Shown here piece after piece: positions 1 through 8,971 of a stretch of 64,000 nt of DNA. Every line of letters starts with the position of its first letter. The stretch's first letter is position 1. The notes under the pieces are model-generated. The model was not told the origin of the DNA, did not search any database, and saw nothing but the letters and a program-made list of their open reading frames with translations. The stretch is from Labilibaculum sp041595635 (GTDB taxonomy: Bacteria > Bacteroidota > Bacteroidia > Bacteroidales > Marinifilaceae), in the NCBI RefSeq assembly GCF_041595635.1, contig NZ_JBFHJW010000011.1:17716-81715 (forward strand), given 5' to 3'. A program made the translations under genes and the position numbers.

Positions 1-1045
1 CGTAACTTGGAAAAACAGTATCTCCTTTTAAAGCAATGGCATAAATCTGATGCTCCACATTTTTAAATAAAGACTCCCGAAATTCTCTCATCATCTTATA
101 ATCAAGCATGGTACGAAATACCTTTCCTTCCTGATGTTCCTCTCCCATATAATGCTGTAAATGATTTCCTTTCTTTATAAAAGAGTCTAAATGTTCCACC
201 AAATAGGAATACAATGTCACGTTAACTTCACTATCTAAAATAAACTTTGAAACAGGCGACAAACGATTAAAAACAGCACCACTGCAAAAAAGACACAATT
301 TGCTTTCACTAAACCAATTCTTATAATTTGTTAATTTCAAAATTTGCGAGAGCATTCCTCCAATAGAGTAAGCAAAAATATCAAACGAAAAATCTGGATC
401 AATCAATTCATGTTTTCCAGACTTGCACTCATCAATAAACTGAATTACATCGTAATAAGTCTGCAAACCTGACCAAATAAAACGTTGTGGCATAGAGTGA
501 AGCCGCATACTAATAGCCACATTCGAAAGAGAGGAAGCTATTACATTCGGAAATTGAGCCTTTCGCTTTCGGCTTAACTCGAACATAGCTTTTTTATCGC
601 TCCAATGCTTGGGTGCTCGTTGCATATGAAAAGCAATAGGAAAAAACAGCACTGCACTTCCCGTCTTTTCGCAGATAGCTTGTCCCCAAGGTAAATACTT
701 ATCCCAAGTCTTCTCGTTGAAACCATGAAAAAGGAAAGTCAGTTTTTTGATCTTCTCCTTATCTTTTGGTTTTAAAATGTGATAATTAAAATTCTGATTC
801 TCTTCTACCATTGTGTCCTTTATGTAAACATCATCCTTTATGGACCCAATGTCATAGAAAGGATCTTCCTTCTCATGAAAGTGTTGCTTGTGCTGCATGC
901 AATAATAGGCAGGCTTACCGGGCAAAATATCATGAGACTTGGAATGGAAAGGAAAAGAATATACTTCCACATCACCCAAATCGGTTTTTAACTCTTTACT
1001 TATAAACGCCTCTTTCAATTCTGAAAAGCGATCGGAATAACTCAT
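1..1045 (-). CDS. alpha/beta-hydrolase-like protein (DUF6051-like), C-terminus cut by window edge
   Basis: An open frame runs from an ATG at 1045-1043 to the left edge without a stop, giving at least 348 residues. The translation contains LTFLFHGFNEKTWDKYLPWG at about residues 104-123, which looks like the oxyanion-hole His-Gly strand turn of alpha/beta hydrolases. A nucleophile-elbow-like FAYSIGG follows near residues 219-225, with Ser in the G/A-x-S-x-G position. I recall a Bacteroidota family of this pattern named DUF6051, but this is from memory. There is no signal peptide, so it is probably cytoplasmic. The catalytic acid and His would lie beyond or near the missing C-terminus. Substrate unknown. 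It is transcribed away from the helicase at 1441. Confidence 0.7.
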   Translation of the reverse strand, partial: MSYSDRFSELKEAFISKELKTDLGDVEVYSFPFHSKSHDILPGKPAYYCMQHKQHFHEKEDPFYDIGSIKDDVYIKDTMVEENQNFNYHILKPKDKEKIKKLTFLFHGFNEKTWDKYLPWGQAICEKTGSAVLFFPIAFHMQRAPKHWSDKKAMFELSRKRKAQFPNVIASSLSNVAISMRLHSMPQRFIWSGLQTYYDVIQFIDECKSGKHELIDPDFSFDIFAYSIGGMLSQILKLTNYKNWFSESKLCLFCSGAVFNRLSPVSKFILDSEVNVTLYSYLVEHLDSFIKKGNHLQHYMGEEHQEGKVFRTMLDYKMMREFRESLFKNVEHQIYAIALKGDTVFPSY

Positions 1046-1440
1046 ACGAAAATAATTATGTATTGATCTTTTTAGCAAGAATCAACAAAGAAAAAACAAA
1101 ATCGAGTAAATCACCTACCTATCAACATAGTAGCATTTTACTTCCTTGCCATTTTAAGGCTAATCTGATTTTTATAATCGGAAAATAAAGACTAACAATA
1201 AATAAAAATGATAAAACTATTATCAAAATGAAAGTCTTTATTTATTGAATATTTTCGGGAATAAAAATTCATTACAGCGAAATTATCAAATTGATTTTTA
1301 TTAACAAAATTCCAGATAAGATTCCCAAACAAAATAAAAAAGTAAATTTTCTATCTCATTAATTCAAAAATAAGATTTTAGGCTGCAAACTCGCAAAAAA
1401 ATCGCAATTGGATTAACTTTGCAAGTTCACACAAGAAAAT
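1046..1440. other. AT-rich divergent intergenic region
   Basis: This 395-bp stretch separates two divergently transcribed genes and has no convincing coding frame. Apart from the -7-like element just before the helicase gene (1414-1421), I see only A/T-rich sequence. Promoters for both neighbours should lie here. Confidence 0.6.
1414..1421 (+). promoter_or_regulatory. Bacteroidota-type -7 element TAACTTTG
   Basis: TAACTTTG matches the Bacteroidota sigma-ABfr -7 consensus TAnnTTTG exactly and sits 20 bp before the helicase ATG. No clear TTTG -33 box lies 19-21 bp upstream, so the promoter call is tentative. Confidence 0.4.
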
Positions 1441-4149
1441 ATGCAAACAATTCAAGATATACTGGAAAGCTACAAAGAACGCATTCTGTCAACCCGAAAG
1501 ATTCCTGCTCGAAAAGCCACTTTTGCGCCCATACCCGAAGATATGAATCCCGAACTAAAAAATTGTATCAAACAAATGGGATTTGAGCAGTTGTATTCAC
1601 ATCAGGCAGAAATGTACAAACGTGCCATGCTGGGAAAAAATCTTGTGATCACAACGGGAACAGCCAGTGGCAAATCGCTTTCCTTTTACCTTCCGGTGAT
1701 TCAGCGGATTCTTGAAAACCCTAGCCGAAGAGCCGTTTTTATTTATCCTACAAAAGCACTAACTAAAGATCAGCTTCGAAACATTGTGGAATTTGTAGAA
1801 TTCTTTGGAAAACATCGCATTCAGGCAGGAATTTACGATGGAGATACTCCTGCTTCGGAGAGAAGTCGCATCCGACAGGAAGCCAATATCATTCTCACCA
1901 ATCCAGATATGATTAATGCGACTTTTTTGCCGAATCACAATCGTTATGGTTTTCCGCATCTGTTTGCCAATCTGGATTTTATGGTGATTGACGAACTTCA
2001 TTCCTACCGCGGCGCTTTTGGCTCTCACGTATCAAACGTTATGCGTCGTATGTTGCGCATTTGTCAATATCATGGCAACACTCCCCGATTTTTATGCAGT
2101 AGTGCAACCATCGCCAACCCGGCAGAACTAGCAGAAAACATTTGTCATCAGCCCTTTGAACTAATTGAAAAAGATGGCTCACCCGCACCCGAAAAAGAAA
2201 TTCATTTTTGGCAGCCTGAGTACCTAAAAGAAGCTCAACGAAAACGATCGGTAACCGAAGAGCTAAAAGGACTTCTTCCCAATTTAATTGAGAATGCCAC
2301 ACGAGTCATCACTTTTTGCATGTCGAGAAGAGAAAGCGAAGTAGTAACCAAAGAATGTCGCGATATTTTGGCTCAGGACCCACTAAAACTAGGACCCGAT
2401 TTCTCGGATAAAATATCCGCCTATCGTGGTGGTTACACACCATTGGAACGTGCACGAATTGAAAAAGATTTGGTAGAAGGAAAAATTTACGGCGTAGTTT
2501 CCACTAGTGCTCTCGAATTGGGAATTGATATTGGTGATTTAGATATGGTAGTTATGGGTGGATTTCCGGGAACACGAGCCAGCTTTTGGCAACAGTTGGG
2601 CCGAGCTGGTAGAAAAGGAAATAAAGCGCATGCAGTACTGATGCTTAAAGAAAAACCAATGGACCAATACGTAGGTATGAATCCCAATTGGTTACTTGAA
2701 TCGGCTTCTGAAAATGCCGTTATCGATAAAAATAACCTATACATTCAATTGGCACACATTAGAGCTGCTTCGGCCGAATTGCCACTGAGTATTGATGACA
2801 TTTCCAGTTTTCCCGATTTAGGTGAAATCATTCCTTTACTGCAAAAAGAAGGAGAACTCAGCGAACACAATGCACAATATCAATGGAGTGGACAAATATC
2901 GCCAGCTCACGAAATCAGCCTTCGAAATATTACTAGTGACACCATAAAAGTGGTCGATAGGGAAAAGGAGCTCACCATCACAACAGTGGATTTATTACAA
3001 GCTAAAAAGGAATTTTACCCTGGAGCCATTTATTTGCACGACAGCGTTCAGTACAAAAGTCTCGATTTGGACTTGGAGGGCAAAACAGCTTGGGTAAAGC
3101 AAGTAGAATCGAACTACTACACCGAACCACACAAACCTGGCAACATTGATATTTTAATGGAGCACGAACAGGAGGAAAAACATCGCATTTATTCCTGTTT
3201 TGGAGATGTGAAAGTAAGCGTATTGGTCTCGGGCTACAAAATGATACAGTTCAATTCTCATCAAAATTTAGGCTACGAAAGCTTATCGCAGATTTTGCAA
3301 TCGCAAATGGATACCGAGGCCTGTTGGATTCAAATCCCCGATAATGTAGTTCAGGTTTTTGTAGCAACAGGCAAAGCGCCAAGTTTGGAAGCACCAAAAG
3401 AAATGGCGGAAGATAAATCAATTCCTCGTTTTGATTACACCGAAGGATTGGTACATTGTTTAAAAGCTGCAGCCTCTATGCGAGTGATGGCAACCTACTC
3501 GGATTTAGGGGGAGATATTTTCGGATTTTCGCATCCCAAATCACATCAGCACAAGCACGCTATTATTCTTTTTGATGAATATCCCGGAGGTTTAGGATTT
3601 TCAGAAAAAGCTTACGAATACCTAAGTGAAATTATTCAAAATGCGGGCAAACTAGTAAAGGATTGTCCGTGCAAAGATGGTTGTCCGGCTTGCGTTGGCG
3701 ACCACAGAATTAACAAACACCTTATTTTATGGGCACTTCGCTCCTTTTACAAGGAAATTCCTTTGCCTAAAAATATTAATATTGATGGTCTGTCTGATTT
3801 TCATAAAAAACAAATTCAGAAATTAGAATGGACACAAATAGAGCATCAGTGGCAAGAAGTTCTCATGAGGTTCGATCGCGAAAAGCTTTTTGGAGCACGT
3901 TTTTTAAAACAAAGCAGTTCTCAGGAAATAAAAGGCAGCAAATTAGTTTTGTACTTTTCAGACAGCAGCTTAAAACTAGCCCAAAAACCAGATGTGATTG
4001 AAGGCATCCGATCTGAATTATCAAAAATTATAGCCTTGCCCGAACATTTTGAATTAATTTTACGTCCTGACGATGGGGAAGCCAATCTTCGTAATCAATT
4101 AAAATTGCAAAGAATTATGAGCAATGGGAAAGGACATCTGCCAAGCTAA
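1441..4149 (+). CDS. MrfA/Hrq1-like DEAD/H-box helicase with DUF1998 C-terminal zinc domain
   Basis: This is a superfamily 2 DNA helicase of 902 residues. Motif I is TGTASGKS (residues 72-79), motif II is DELH (184-187), motif III is SAT (221-223), and the second RecA lobe carries STSALELGIDIG and QQLGRAGRKG. The C-terminal part is DUF1998-like, with a four-cysteine cluster CPCKDGCPAC (C742, C744, C748, C751). This order of domains is that of the Bacillus mitomycin-repair factor MrfA and eukaryotic Hrq1, 3'-5' helicases of interstrand-crosslink repair; Bacillus MrfA is about 750 residues, so this one has extra sequence. The UvrD-like helicase follows 53 bp downstream on the same strand, so a DNA-repair operon is plausible. 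MrfA partner nucleases are not visible here. Confidence 0.88.
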   Translation: MQTIQDILESYKERILSTRKIPARKATFAPIPEDMNPELKNCIKQMGFEQLYSHQAEMYKRAMLGKNLVITTGTASGKSLSFYLPVIQRILENPSRRAVFIYPTKALTKDQLRNIVEFVEFFGKHRIQAGIYDGDTPASERSRIRQEANIILTNPDMINATFLPNHNRYGFPHLFANLDFMVIDELHSYRGAFGSHVSNVMRRMLRICQYHGNTPRFLCSSATIANPAELAENICHQPFELIEKDGSPAPEKEIHFWQPEYLKEAQRKRSVTEELKGLLPNLIENATRVITFCMSRRESEVVTKECRDILAQDPLKLGPDFSDKISAYRGGYTPLERARIEKDLVEGKIYGVVSTSALELGIDIGDLDMVVMGGFPGTRASFWQQLGRAGRKGNKAHAVLMLKEKPMDQYVGMNPNWLLESASENAVIDKNNLYIQLAHIRAASAELPLSIDDISSFPDLGEIIPLLQKEGELSEHNAQYQWSGQISPAHEISLRNITSDTIKVVDREKELTITTVDLLQAKKEFYPGAIYLHDSVQYKSLDLDLEGKTAWVKQVESNYYTEPHKPGNIDILMEHEQEEKHRIYSCFGDVKVSVLVSGYKMIQFNSHQNLGYESLSQILQSQMDTEACWIQIPDNVVQVFVATGKAPSLEAPKEMAEDKSIPRFDYTEGLVHCLKAAASMRVMATYSDLGGDIFGFSHPKSHQHKHAIILFDEYPGGLGFSEKAYEYLSEIIQNAGKLVKDCPCKDGCPACVGDHRINKHLILWALRSFYKEIPLPKNINIDGLSDFHKKQIQKLEWTQIEHQWQEVLMRFDREKLFGARFLKQSSSQEIKGSKLVLYFSDSSLKLAQKPDVIEGIRSELSKIIALPEHFELILRPDDGEANLRNQLKLQRIMSNGKGHLPS

Positions 4150-4202
4150 ACACAAGAGAAATTTATTCATAAATTAAAGTTAGCAGCCATAAAAATAAGA
4201 AA

Positions 4203-6500
4203 TTGAGTTTAAAAAATCTACATAGAAAATTAGGGCTTGATCAGTCAACAAGCAATGAATTCGACCCTATTGCAGCTTTCGAATCGGAAGGTTTGCCCAA
4301 AAATGAGAACCTGATTCCACCTGAACGATTTACCGAGCCCAATAAGGATTTCCAACAAGAATTGAGTTCACTCGCAGAAAAAAATACCACTTTAGCTGCT
4401 GCTTTTAAGCCTTTGAATCCATATCAGCTCCAAGCTATATTCAACAACAAACAAAAAACGGTGCTAAGCGCCATGGTGGGAAGTGGCAAAACCACTGTGC
4501 TCACCAATAAATTACTTTACCTGCACTTTATAAAAAACATACCGCTTTCGCAGATGGCTGTGCTTACCTTTACCAATAAGGCTGCTAGAGAAATTAAAGA
4601 ACGAATTTTCTCTTTTTATGCCAACAAAAACATTCCTAATAATCAGGAATTAAGATATTTTGGCACTTTTCACTCCATTGCCCGACAGCTTCTCAAAGAA
4701 CATCCAAAATTACAGGATTTAGGATTTACCTCCTCTTTTTCCATCATGGATCAGGAAGGCAAAGATGATTTTCTGCAGCGACTCATTATTAGCCACAACT
4801 TAGATATAAAATATAAAAACAAGCTTGATAAGCGTTTGAAATTGTATCGTCACGAGAAACAACTTCTCTACGGGAACATGAAAAATCCTGACGACCTGCC
4901 GAAATTACTTCAGTTATCTCGCCAGGAAAAACAAGCCAACAACCTAATGGATTTTGATGATCTGATTTCTATTGCGAATTGGTTGCTTCAGCGCAATAAA
5001 TCTTTTCTGCCACAATGGATTATCGTAGACGAGTTTCAGGATTGCAATAAAGATCAGCTTGATTTCATCAATCACATCAGTAGTGAAAATACTAATTTTT
5101 TCGCTGTTGGCGATCCCAATCAAAGCATCTATTCGTGGAGAGGTAGCACAAGTAAAATTTTGCAAAATTATGTCGCCGACTCATCGGTTTGCATGATGCG
5201 CTTGCCTTTAAACTATCGCACTTCTAGTCAATTGCTAAGTGCTGCATCCTGCCTGCTTCAGGAAGGTAGTAACGATTTACAGGCAACTCGTCCTGAAGGA
5301 AAAAAACTGATTATTCGTAATCATTTTGATGACAATCAGGAAGCCTACTATTTGGCTCAAAAATGCAAAGAATTACATACGAATGGAAGCGCTTGGGAAG
5401 AGATAGCTGTACTGTTCCGCACCAGGCAGCAAATAGATTTGTTCGAATCTGTTTTTAGCAAAGAAGGAATTCCTTGTGAAATTGTTCGTAGAATTAGTTT
5501 AAGGGAGCAACCTGTGCTCTTTTGGCTGCAAAAAGTATTACTTGCTAGTTTTCACCCCAACGATTTGGACAGTATTACCCAAGTGTTCTCTTCTCCTGAT
5601 TTTGGTTGTGTTAAAGCGGGAAAAAGATTAATCAACAACTATCAAAAGTTTAGCTCTGAGAACCCATTTGACACAAAATTAGAAGCTTTTACTGCATTTT
5701 TACAGCATAAATTTTCAAAATATCAGCAACACATTGCATTAGCAAAGGCATTATTAATCTTACCATCCTATCTTGAAAGCAAAAAAGAAGAACAAGATAT
5801 TTATAACTTTCTTTCACTTGATTCATTTTTAAAGCCAACATCGGTAAATTATCAGGAATATGTTTCGCAAGTAAAAGATGCACTTGAAGAATTGAATCGG
5901 TACACCCAAAAAAACTATTTTGGCAACTGGCTCGAAATTTATCAGGCTGCCATGAGCCAAGTGAGCTTAGAAGGACATTTTAATATTAATAGCGGCTTGC
6001 AAAAGAGTACATCTGGCATTCGATTGCTCACCATTCATGCTGCCAAAGGGTTAGAATTCGATTACGTATTTTTGAGCGGTGCCAATTCTGGAATAATTCC
6101 TCTCGATCGTAAAAAGGAAAGCCACGACCACTTGAAGGAAGAAAAACGATTACTTTTCGTAGCTCTTACCAGGGCCCGCAATCACATGGAAATATCTTGG
6201 CACACACAAAGTGCTGCATGGAACGCTCAGCAAGGCCCTTCGTATTTCCTCAATTCAATTCCCAGCACACTTGTGCATCGAATTGAAAACGAAAAAGAAA
6301 GTAAACAAATCAATGATGTAAATACCAATAAATCTGAAATTGAAAGTGAAGGCAAATGGCCCAAAGGTACTAAAGTAAAACATCCCAAATATGGCGTGGG
6401 TGTTATTCATAGCTGTACTATTAACGACACAATTTGTGAATTTGGTAAGTTTGGTAAAAAAAGCTTCGCCACAGCCTGGGCTCCTTTAGAAAAGATCTGA
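4203..6500 (+). CDS. UvrD/PcrA/Rep-type superfamily 1 DNA helicase
   Basis: The 765-residue product carries the full SF1A motif set: Q-motif LNPYQLQAI, Walker A VGSGKTT (about residue 91), FTNKAAREIKERI (Ia), DEFQDCNKDQ (motif II, about 276), GDPNQSIYSWRGS (III), LNYRTSSQL (IV), TIHAAKGLEFDYVF (V, about 611) and VALTRAR (VI, about 654). A C-terminal segment KGTKVKHPKYGVGVI resembles the PcrA/UvrD tail that contacts RNA polymerase. The start is a TTG: no ATG occurs in frame before the Walker A region, so TTG or another alternative start must be used. Such enzymes translocate 3'-5' on single-stranded DNA in repair or replication restart. It follows the MrfA-like gene by 53 bp and is probably cotranscribed. 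Confidence 0.88.
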   Translation: MSLKNLHRKLGLDQSTSNEFDPIAAFESEGLPKNENLIPPERFTEPNKDFQQELSSLAEKNTTLAAAFKPLNPYQLQAIFNNKQKTVLSAMVGSGKTTVLTNKLLYLHFIKNIPLSQMAVLTFTNKAAREIKERIFSFYANKNIPNNQELRYFGTFHSIARQLLKEHPKLQDLGFTSSFSIMDQEGKDDFLQRLIISHNLDIKYKNKLDKRLKLYRHEKQLLYGNMKNPDDLPKLLQLSRQEKQANNLMDFDDLISIANWLLQRNKSFLPQWIIVDEFQDCNKDQLDFINHISSENTNFFAVGDPNQSIYSWRGSTSKILQNYVADSSVCMMRLPLNYRTSSQLLSAASCLLQEGSNDLQATRPEGKKLIIRNHFDDNQEAYYLAQKCKELHTNGSAWEEIAVLFRTRQQIDLFESVFSKEGIPCEIVRRISLREQPVLFWLQKVLLASFHPNDLDSITQVFSSPDFGCVKAGKRLINNYQKFSSENPFDTKLEAFTAFLQHKFSKYQQHIALAKALLILPSYLESKKEEQDIYNFLSLDSFLKPTSVNYQEYVSQVKDALEELNRYTQKNYFGNWLEIYQAAMSQVSLEGHFNINSGLQKSTSGIRLLTIHAAKGLEFDYVFLSGANSGIIPLDRKKESHDHLKEEKRLLFVALTRARNHMEISWHTQSAAWNAQQGPSYFLNSIPSTLVHRIENEKESKQINDVNTNKSEIESEGKWPKGTKVKHPKYGVGVIHSCTINDTICEFGKFGKKSFATAWAPLEKI

Positions 6501-6594
6501 TTTTTCAAATCAAAATTATCACTGAAAAAATCACTCTTTTAAAATAAAACATATTAATATTTTCTAATTTTACAGGAACAAAATATAGATTAGT

Positions 6595-7011
6595 ATGATT
6601 CAAAAAGATTTTATAATGCGAATGATTGAAATGATTGCAGAAGTAATTGCAAGAATCATTGGCTTAATTAAAGGTGGTGATCCTGAACAGGCTTCCCTGC
6701 TACTAGAGAATGCTTATCGCGATTTTTTAAAGGAAGACGCATCCTATTTCCGAAGACTCTCCAAAGAGGAACTCACTCATGATTTACTTGAAAAACACAA
6801 TTACGGCAATGGACATTTGGAAATTTTGGCGGAATTGTTCCTTGCCGAAGGCGAATTAAATTTCGCAAAGGGAGATGTAGTAAATAGTTTAAATTACTAT
6901 GAAAAATCATACCTTCTTTTGGAGTTTACGGTACAAAATTCGAAAAGCTTCTCATTAGCAAAAGAATCGAAAATGATACAATTAAAAGAAAAAATCGAAA
7001 CAATAAAATAA
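6595..7011 (+). CDS. small helical protein, DUF6483-like
   Basis: The 138-residue product is almost wholly helical in composition and has no signal peptide. It opens with an amphipathic segment (FIMRMIEMIAEVIARIIGLI). A TPR-like stretch follows (LFLAEGELNFAKGDVVNSLN, then YYEKSYLLLE), which has the length and residue pattern of one tetratricopeptide hairpin. The N-terminus resembles DUF6483 proteins of Firmicutes and Bacteroidota, but this is from memory and unverified. A small membrane protein begins 5 bp after its stop, so the two are likely one transcript. Function unknown. Confidence 0.6.
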   Translation: MIQKDFIMRMIEMIAEVIARIIGLIKGGDPEQASLLLENAYRDFLKEDASYFRRLSKEELTHDLLEKHNYGNGHLEILAELFLAEGELNFAKGDVVNSLNYYEKSYLLLEFTVQNSKSFSLAKESKMIQLKEKIETIK

Positions 7012-7016
7012 ACGCT

Positions 7017-7277
7017 ATGAAGCTCAGCACTGAAGAAACAGAGCTGAAATTAATAAGTACTGAACAACTTCATCAGGAAGCTCAAATAATTAATCAAGCA
7101 GCAATAGCACTTGGTTTACTGTTAATTGTTTTACTGGGAATCGCCATATTTATCAATCTAAATTATACTCCAATAATTTCTCTACTTGTAGTTCCATTTG
7201 CTTTATTGCCAATATTATTTGTAGTTTCTAAAAGAAAATTACTTGTAACCGAAGAAATTAAAGGCCGAAAAAAATAA
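7017..7277 (+). CDS. small two-helix membrane protein
   Basis: The 86-residue product has two adjacent hydrophobic segments (about residues 32-51 and 56-74), separated by only a few residues with a proline, so it should form a membrane hairpin. A soluble acidic N-terminus precedes them and a basic tail (SKRKLLVTEEIKGRKK) follows, which suggests both ends lie in the cytoplasm. The gene starts 5 bp after the helical protein at 6595 and is probably cotranscribed with it. I do not recognise a family. Confidence 0.55.
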   Translation: MKLSTEETELKLISTEQLHQEAQIINQAAIALGLLLIVLLGIAIFINLNYTPIISLLVVPFALLPILFVVSKRKLLVTEEIKGRKK

Positions 7278-7359
7278 TTTTCCAGAGCCATTAAATAAAG
7301 CACCGAAACAAACTAATTCAATATCATGTTTATTTCGATTATTACTTTATAGAAAAGCC

Positions 7360-7367
7360 TATTTTTG
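7360..7367 (+). promoter_or_regulatory. Bacteroidota-type -7 element TATTTTTG
   Basis: TATTTTTG fits TAnnTTTG and lies 28 bp before the ATG at 7396. A TTTC at 7333-7336 sits at roughly the expected -33 distance but is off consensus. Confidence 0.4.
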
Positions 7368-7395
7368 CTACTTAGCAAAGCAATATTTTTAACGA

Positions 7396-7779
7396 ATGAG
7401 TCAATTAAATAAAAAATCAAAGACAGATATCGCCTTAGCATATTTCCACAAACCACCCAGTTTTTACAACTGCGCTCAATCCATTTACAAAGCTTTTCAG
7501 AAAGAGTTTGACATCTCGAACGATGAGATAAGCGAATTCGCAAAATATGGGAATGGCAAAGCCAAAGGTGGTTATTGCGGAGCGTACTATGCCGCATTGG
7601 AATTATTGAAAGACAAACCTGAATTGACAGAAGAATTTAGCAAGCGTTTTCAGGAGAAATCGGAACATCTTACTTGTTTCGATATTCGATTCAACTACGG
7701 TATGTCATGTAAAAACCTCGTGAAACTGACAGCCGATCTGCTTGAAGAAATAAATCCATCCTCGTCTACAAATTTATGA
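7396..7779 (+). CDS. C_GCAxxG_C_C family redox-type protein
   Basis: The 127-residue product matches the C_GCAxxG_C_C family pattern. NCAQSI places the first Cys at residue 26, GGYCGAYYAAL the second at 61, and two more lie at 94 and 105 (TCFDIRFNYGMSCKNLV). In the family these conserved cysteines are thought to bind a metal or redox centre; members are often found near redox enzymes, and the biochemical role is unknown. No signal peptide is present, so it is likely cytoplasmic. Its stop overlaps the start of the Nudix gene (ATGA, 7776-7779), indicating translational coupling. Confidence 0.78.
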   Translation: MSQLNKKSKTDIALAYFHKPPSFYNCAQSIYKAFQKEFDISNDEISEFAKYGNGKAKGGYCGAYYAALELLKDKPELTEEFSKRFQEKSEHLTCFDIRFNYGMSCKNLVKLTADLLEEINPSSSTNL

Positions 7780-8195
7780 AAGCCATTCAAGTTAGTGCCG
7801 CAGCAATTATCAGTAATAGCAAAATATTTATCGCTCAACGAAACCGAGAGGATGAATTAGCAGGTAAATGGGAATTTCCGGGAGGCAAAATAGAAGCTGG
7901 GGAAAGTCCCAAAGAATGTCTTAGAAGAGAACTGTTCGAAGAATTTAGAATTGATACTGAAATTTTAGATTTTTTTGGCGAAAGCTGGTTTGATTATGGA
8001 CAAAAGCACATTCACTTGGTGGGATATCTTGTGCAGCACTTATCAGGTGATTTCTCCCTTCAGGTTCATGAAAATTACCAATGGATTTCAATAAATGAAC
8101 TGGATAAAATTGACTGGGCTCCTGCCGATGTGAAGTTAGCTGAGCAATTACGAACAAAACTACTTTCACAACAGTTCATCAACCGATTTCTTTAA
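7776..8195 (+). CDS. MutT-like Nudix hydrolase
   Basis: The 139-residue product is a compact Nudix enzyme whose Nudix box spans residues 37-59. It retains the metal-binding REL-x-EE core (R51, E52, E55, E56) and E43. The usual Gly near the end of the box is Arg (R58). The family hydrolyses nucleoside diphosphates linked to another group; the MutT-like N-terminal pattern (AAAIISNSKIFIAQRNRE and WEFPGGKIE) suggests sanitation of oxidised dGTP, which is inference. The start overlaps the preceding stop by 4 bp. Its 3' end overlaps the convergent folK gene by 30 bp. Confidence 0.85.
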   Translation: MKAIQVSAAAIISNSKIFIAQRNREDELAGKWEFPGGKIEAGESPKECLRRELFEEFRIDTEILDFFGESWFDYGQKHIHLVGYLVQHLSGDFSLQVHENYQWISINELDKIDWAPADVKLAEQLRTKLLSQQFINRFL

Positions 8196-8534
8196 AAAAT
8201 CTCGAGAATGGTAATCATCATCTACAATTTCACCATTCCAAACTACAATATCCAAATCGATTACCCGAGGACCATATTTTGGTAGGCTTCGATCTCTCCC
8301 CATTCGATCTTCTATATGTTTCAAATAATTCGTGAATTCTTCTCTGCAATGCTGCGTTTTCAAACGAACTGCTCCATTTACAAAATCATCCTGATTGGTA
8401 ATTCCTATTGGCTTGGTATTTAACCACGACGAATGCTTTTTTAACACATGATCTTTCGACAAAAGACACAACACTCTGCGAATGTTCTCTTTCGGATTAA
8501 TATTCGATCCTATACCAATTATACAATCATTCAT
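8166..8534 (-). CDS. folK: short HPPK (6-hydroxymethyl-7,8-dihydropterin pyrophosphokinase)-like protein
   Basis: The 122-residue product shows HPPK signatures: GIGSNINPKENI at the N-terminus, FVNGAVRLKT, and GPRVIDLDIVVWNG with the Mg-binding Asp pair D93/D95. HPPK transfers pyrophosphate from ATP to hydroxymethyldihydropterin in folate synthesis. It is short: only about 27 residues follow the DLD motif, against roughly 60 in E. coli FolK, and the usual HP..R.F.L.PL segment is replaced by RDFLKKSVDELL. It is the last gene of a folM-folX-folK operon, 22 bp after folX. It may therefore be a FolK variant tied to a monapterin-type pathway rather than the housekeeping enzyme. The 3' end overlaps the Nudix gene on the other strand. 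Confidence 0.8.
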   Translation of the reverse strand: MNDCIIGIGSNINPKENIRRVLCLLSKDHVLKKHSSWLNTKPIGITNQDDFVNGAVRLKTQHCREEFTNYLKHIEDRMGRDRSLPKYGPRVIDLDIVVWNGEIVDDDYHSRDFLKKSVDELL

Positions 8535-8556
8535 TTCAAATGGTCTTAAAAATTAA

Positions 8557-8961
8557 TTAGTATTTGTTCTGCAAATTTACTTCATGCTTTTGACGATCTG
8601 CAATTTCTTCATTTTGGAATGATTCTAGTTCTATGGAAACCGATTCTGCAAAGCGCAAAGCATGTGGCTTATCAACTTCAACTCTGGCCCAATCTACTTG
8701 CGGATTCTTTAAAATTAAATCTAAAATTTGCTGGGTAAGATTTTCCAGCATTTTAAATTTGCCTTCCTGAACAAGTGCAATCACTTTTTTAGTGATCGTT
8801 TTGTAGTTGTACGAATTATGAACAGCATCAGAAACAATTGCTTTATCAACATCTGCCTTAATGGTCATATTAATTAAAACATCTTGTTTGTTACGCAGTT
8901 CTTCCTTATTAAAACCAATATAGGTTCTTATCAATAATTTTTTTATACGAATAATGGCCAT
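8557..8961 (-). CDS. folX: dihydroneopterin triphosphate 2'-epimerase (FolX)
   Basis: The 134-residue product belongs to the FolB/FolX tunnelling-fold family. It aligns by eye with E. coli FolX along its length, sharing stretches such as IIRIK, LNYRTVTK versus YNYKTITK, LLEKLTQ versus MLENLTQ, and DKLHALRYADSVS versus DKPHALRFAESVS. FolX converts dihydroneopterin triphosphate to the monapterin epimer, feeding tetrahydromonapterin synthesis together with FolM. The next gene upstream (folM-like) ends 10 bp away and folK follows after 22 bp, so the three form an operon. FolB-type aldolase activity is the main alternative, but the FolX resemblance is stronger. Confidence 0.85.
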   Translation of the reverse strand: MAIIRIKKLLIRTYIGFNKEELRNKQDVLINMTIKADVDKAIVSDAVHNSYNYKTITKKVIALVQEGKFKMLENLTQQILDLILKNPQVDWARVEVDKPHALRFAESVSIELESFQNEEIADRQKHEVNLQNKY

Positions 8962-8971
8962 AAGCTAAAAT

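Noticed and set aside
7776..8195. Nudix box G-to-R change as a sign of inactivation
   Set aside because: The metal-binding REL-x-EE core is intact, and this Gly is variable in MutT-like proteins, so no claim of loss is made.
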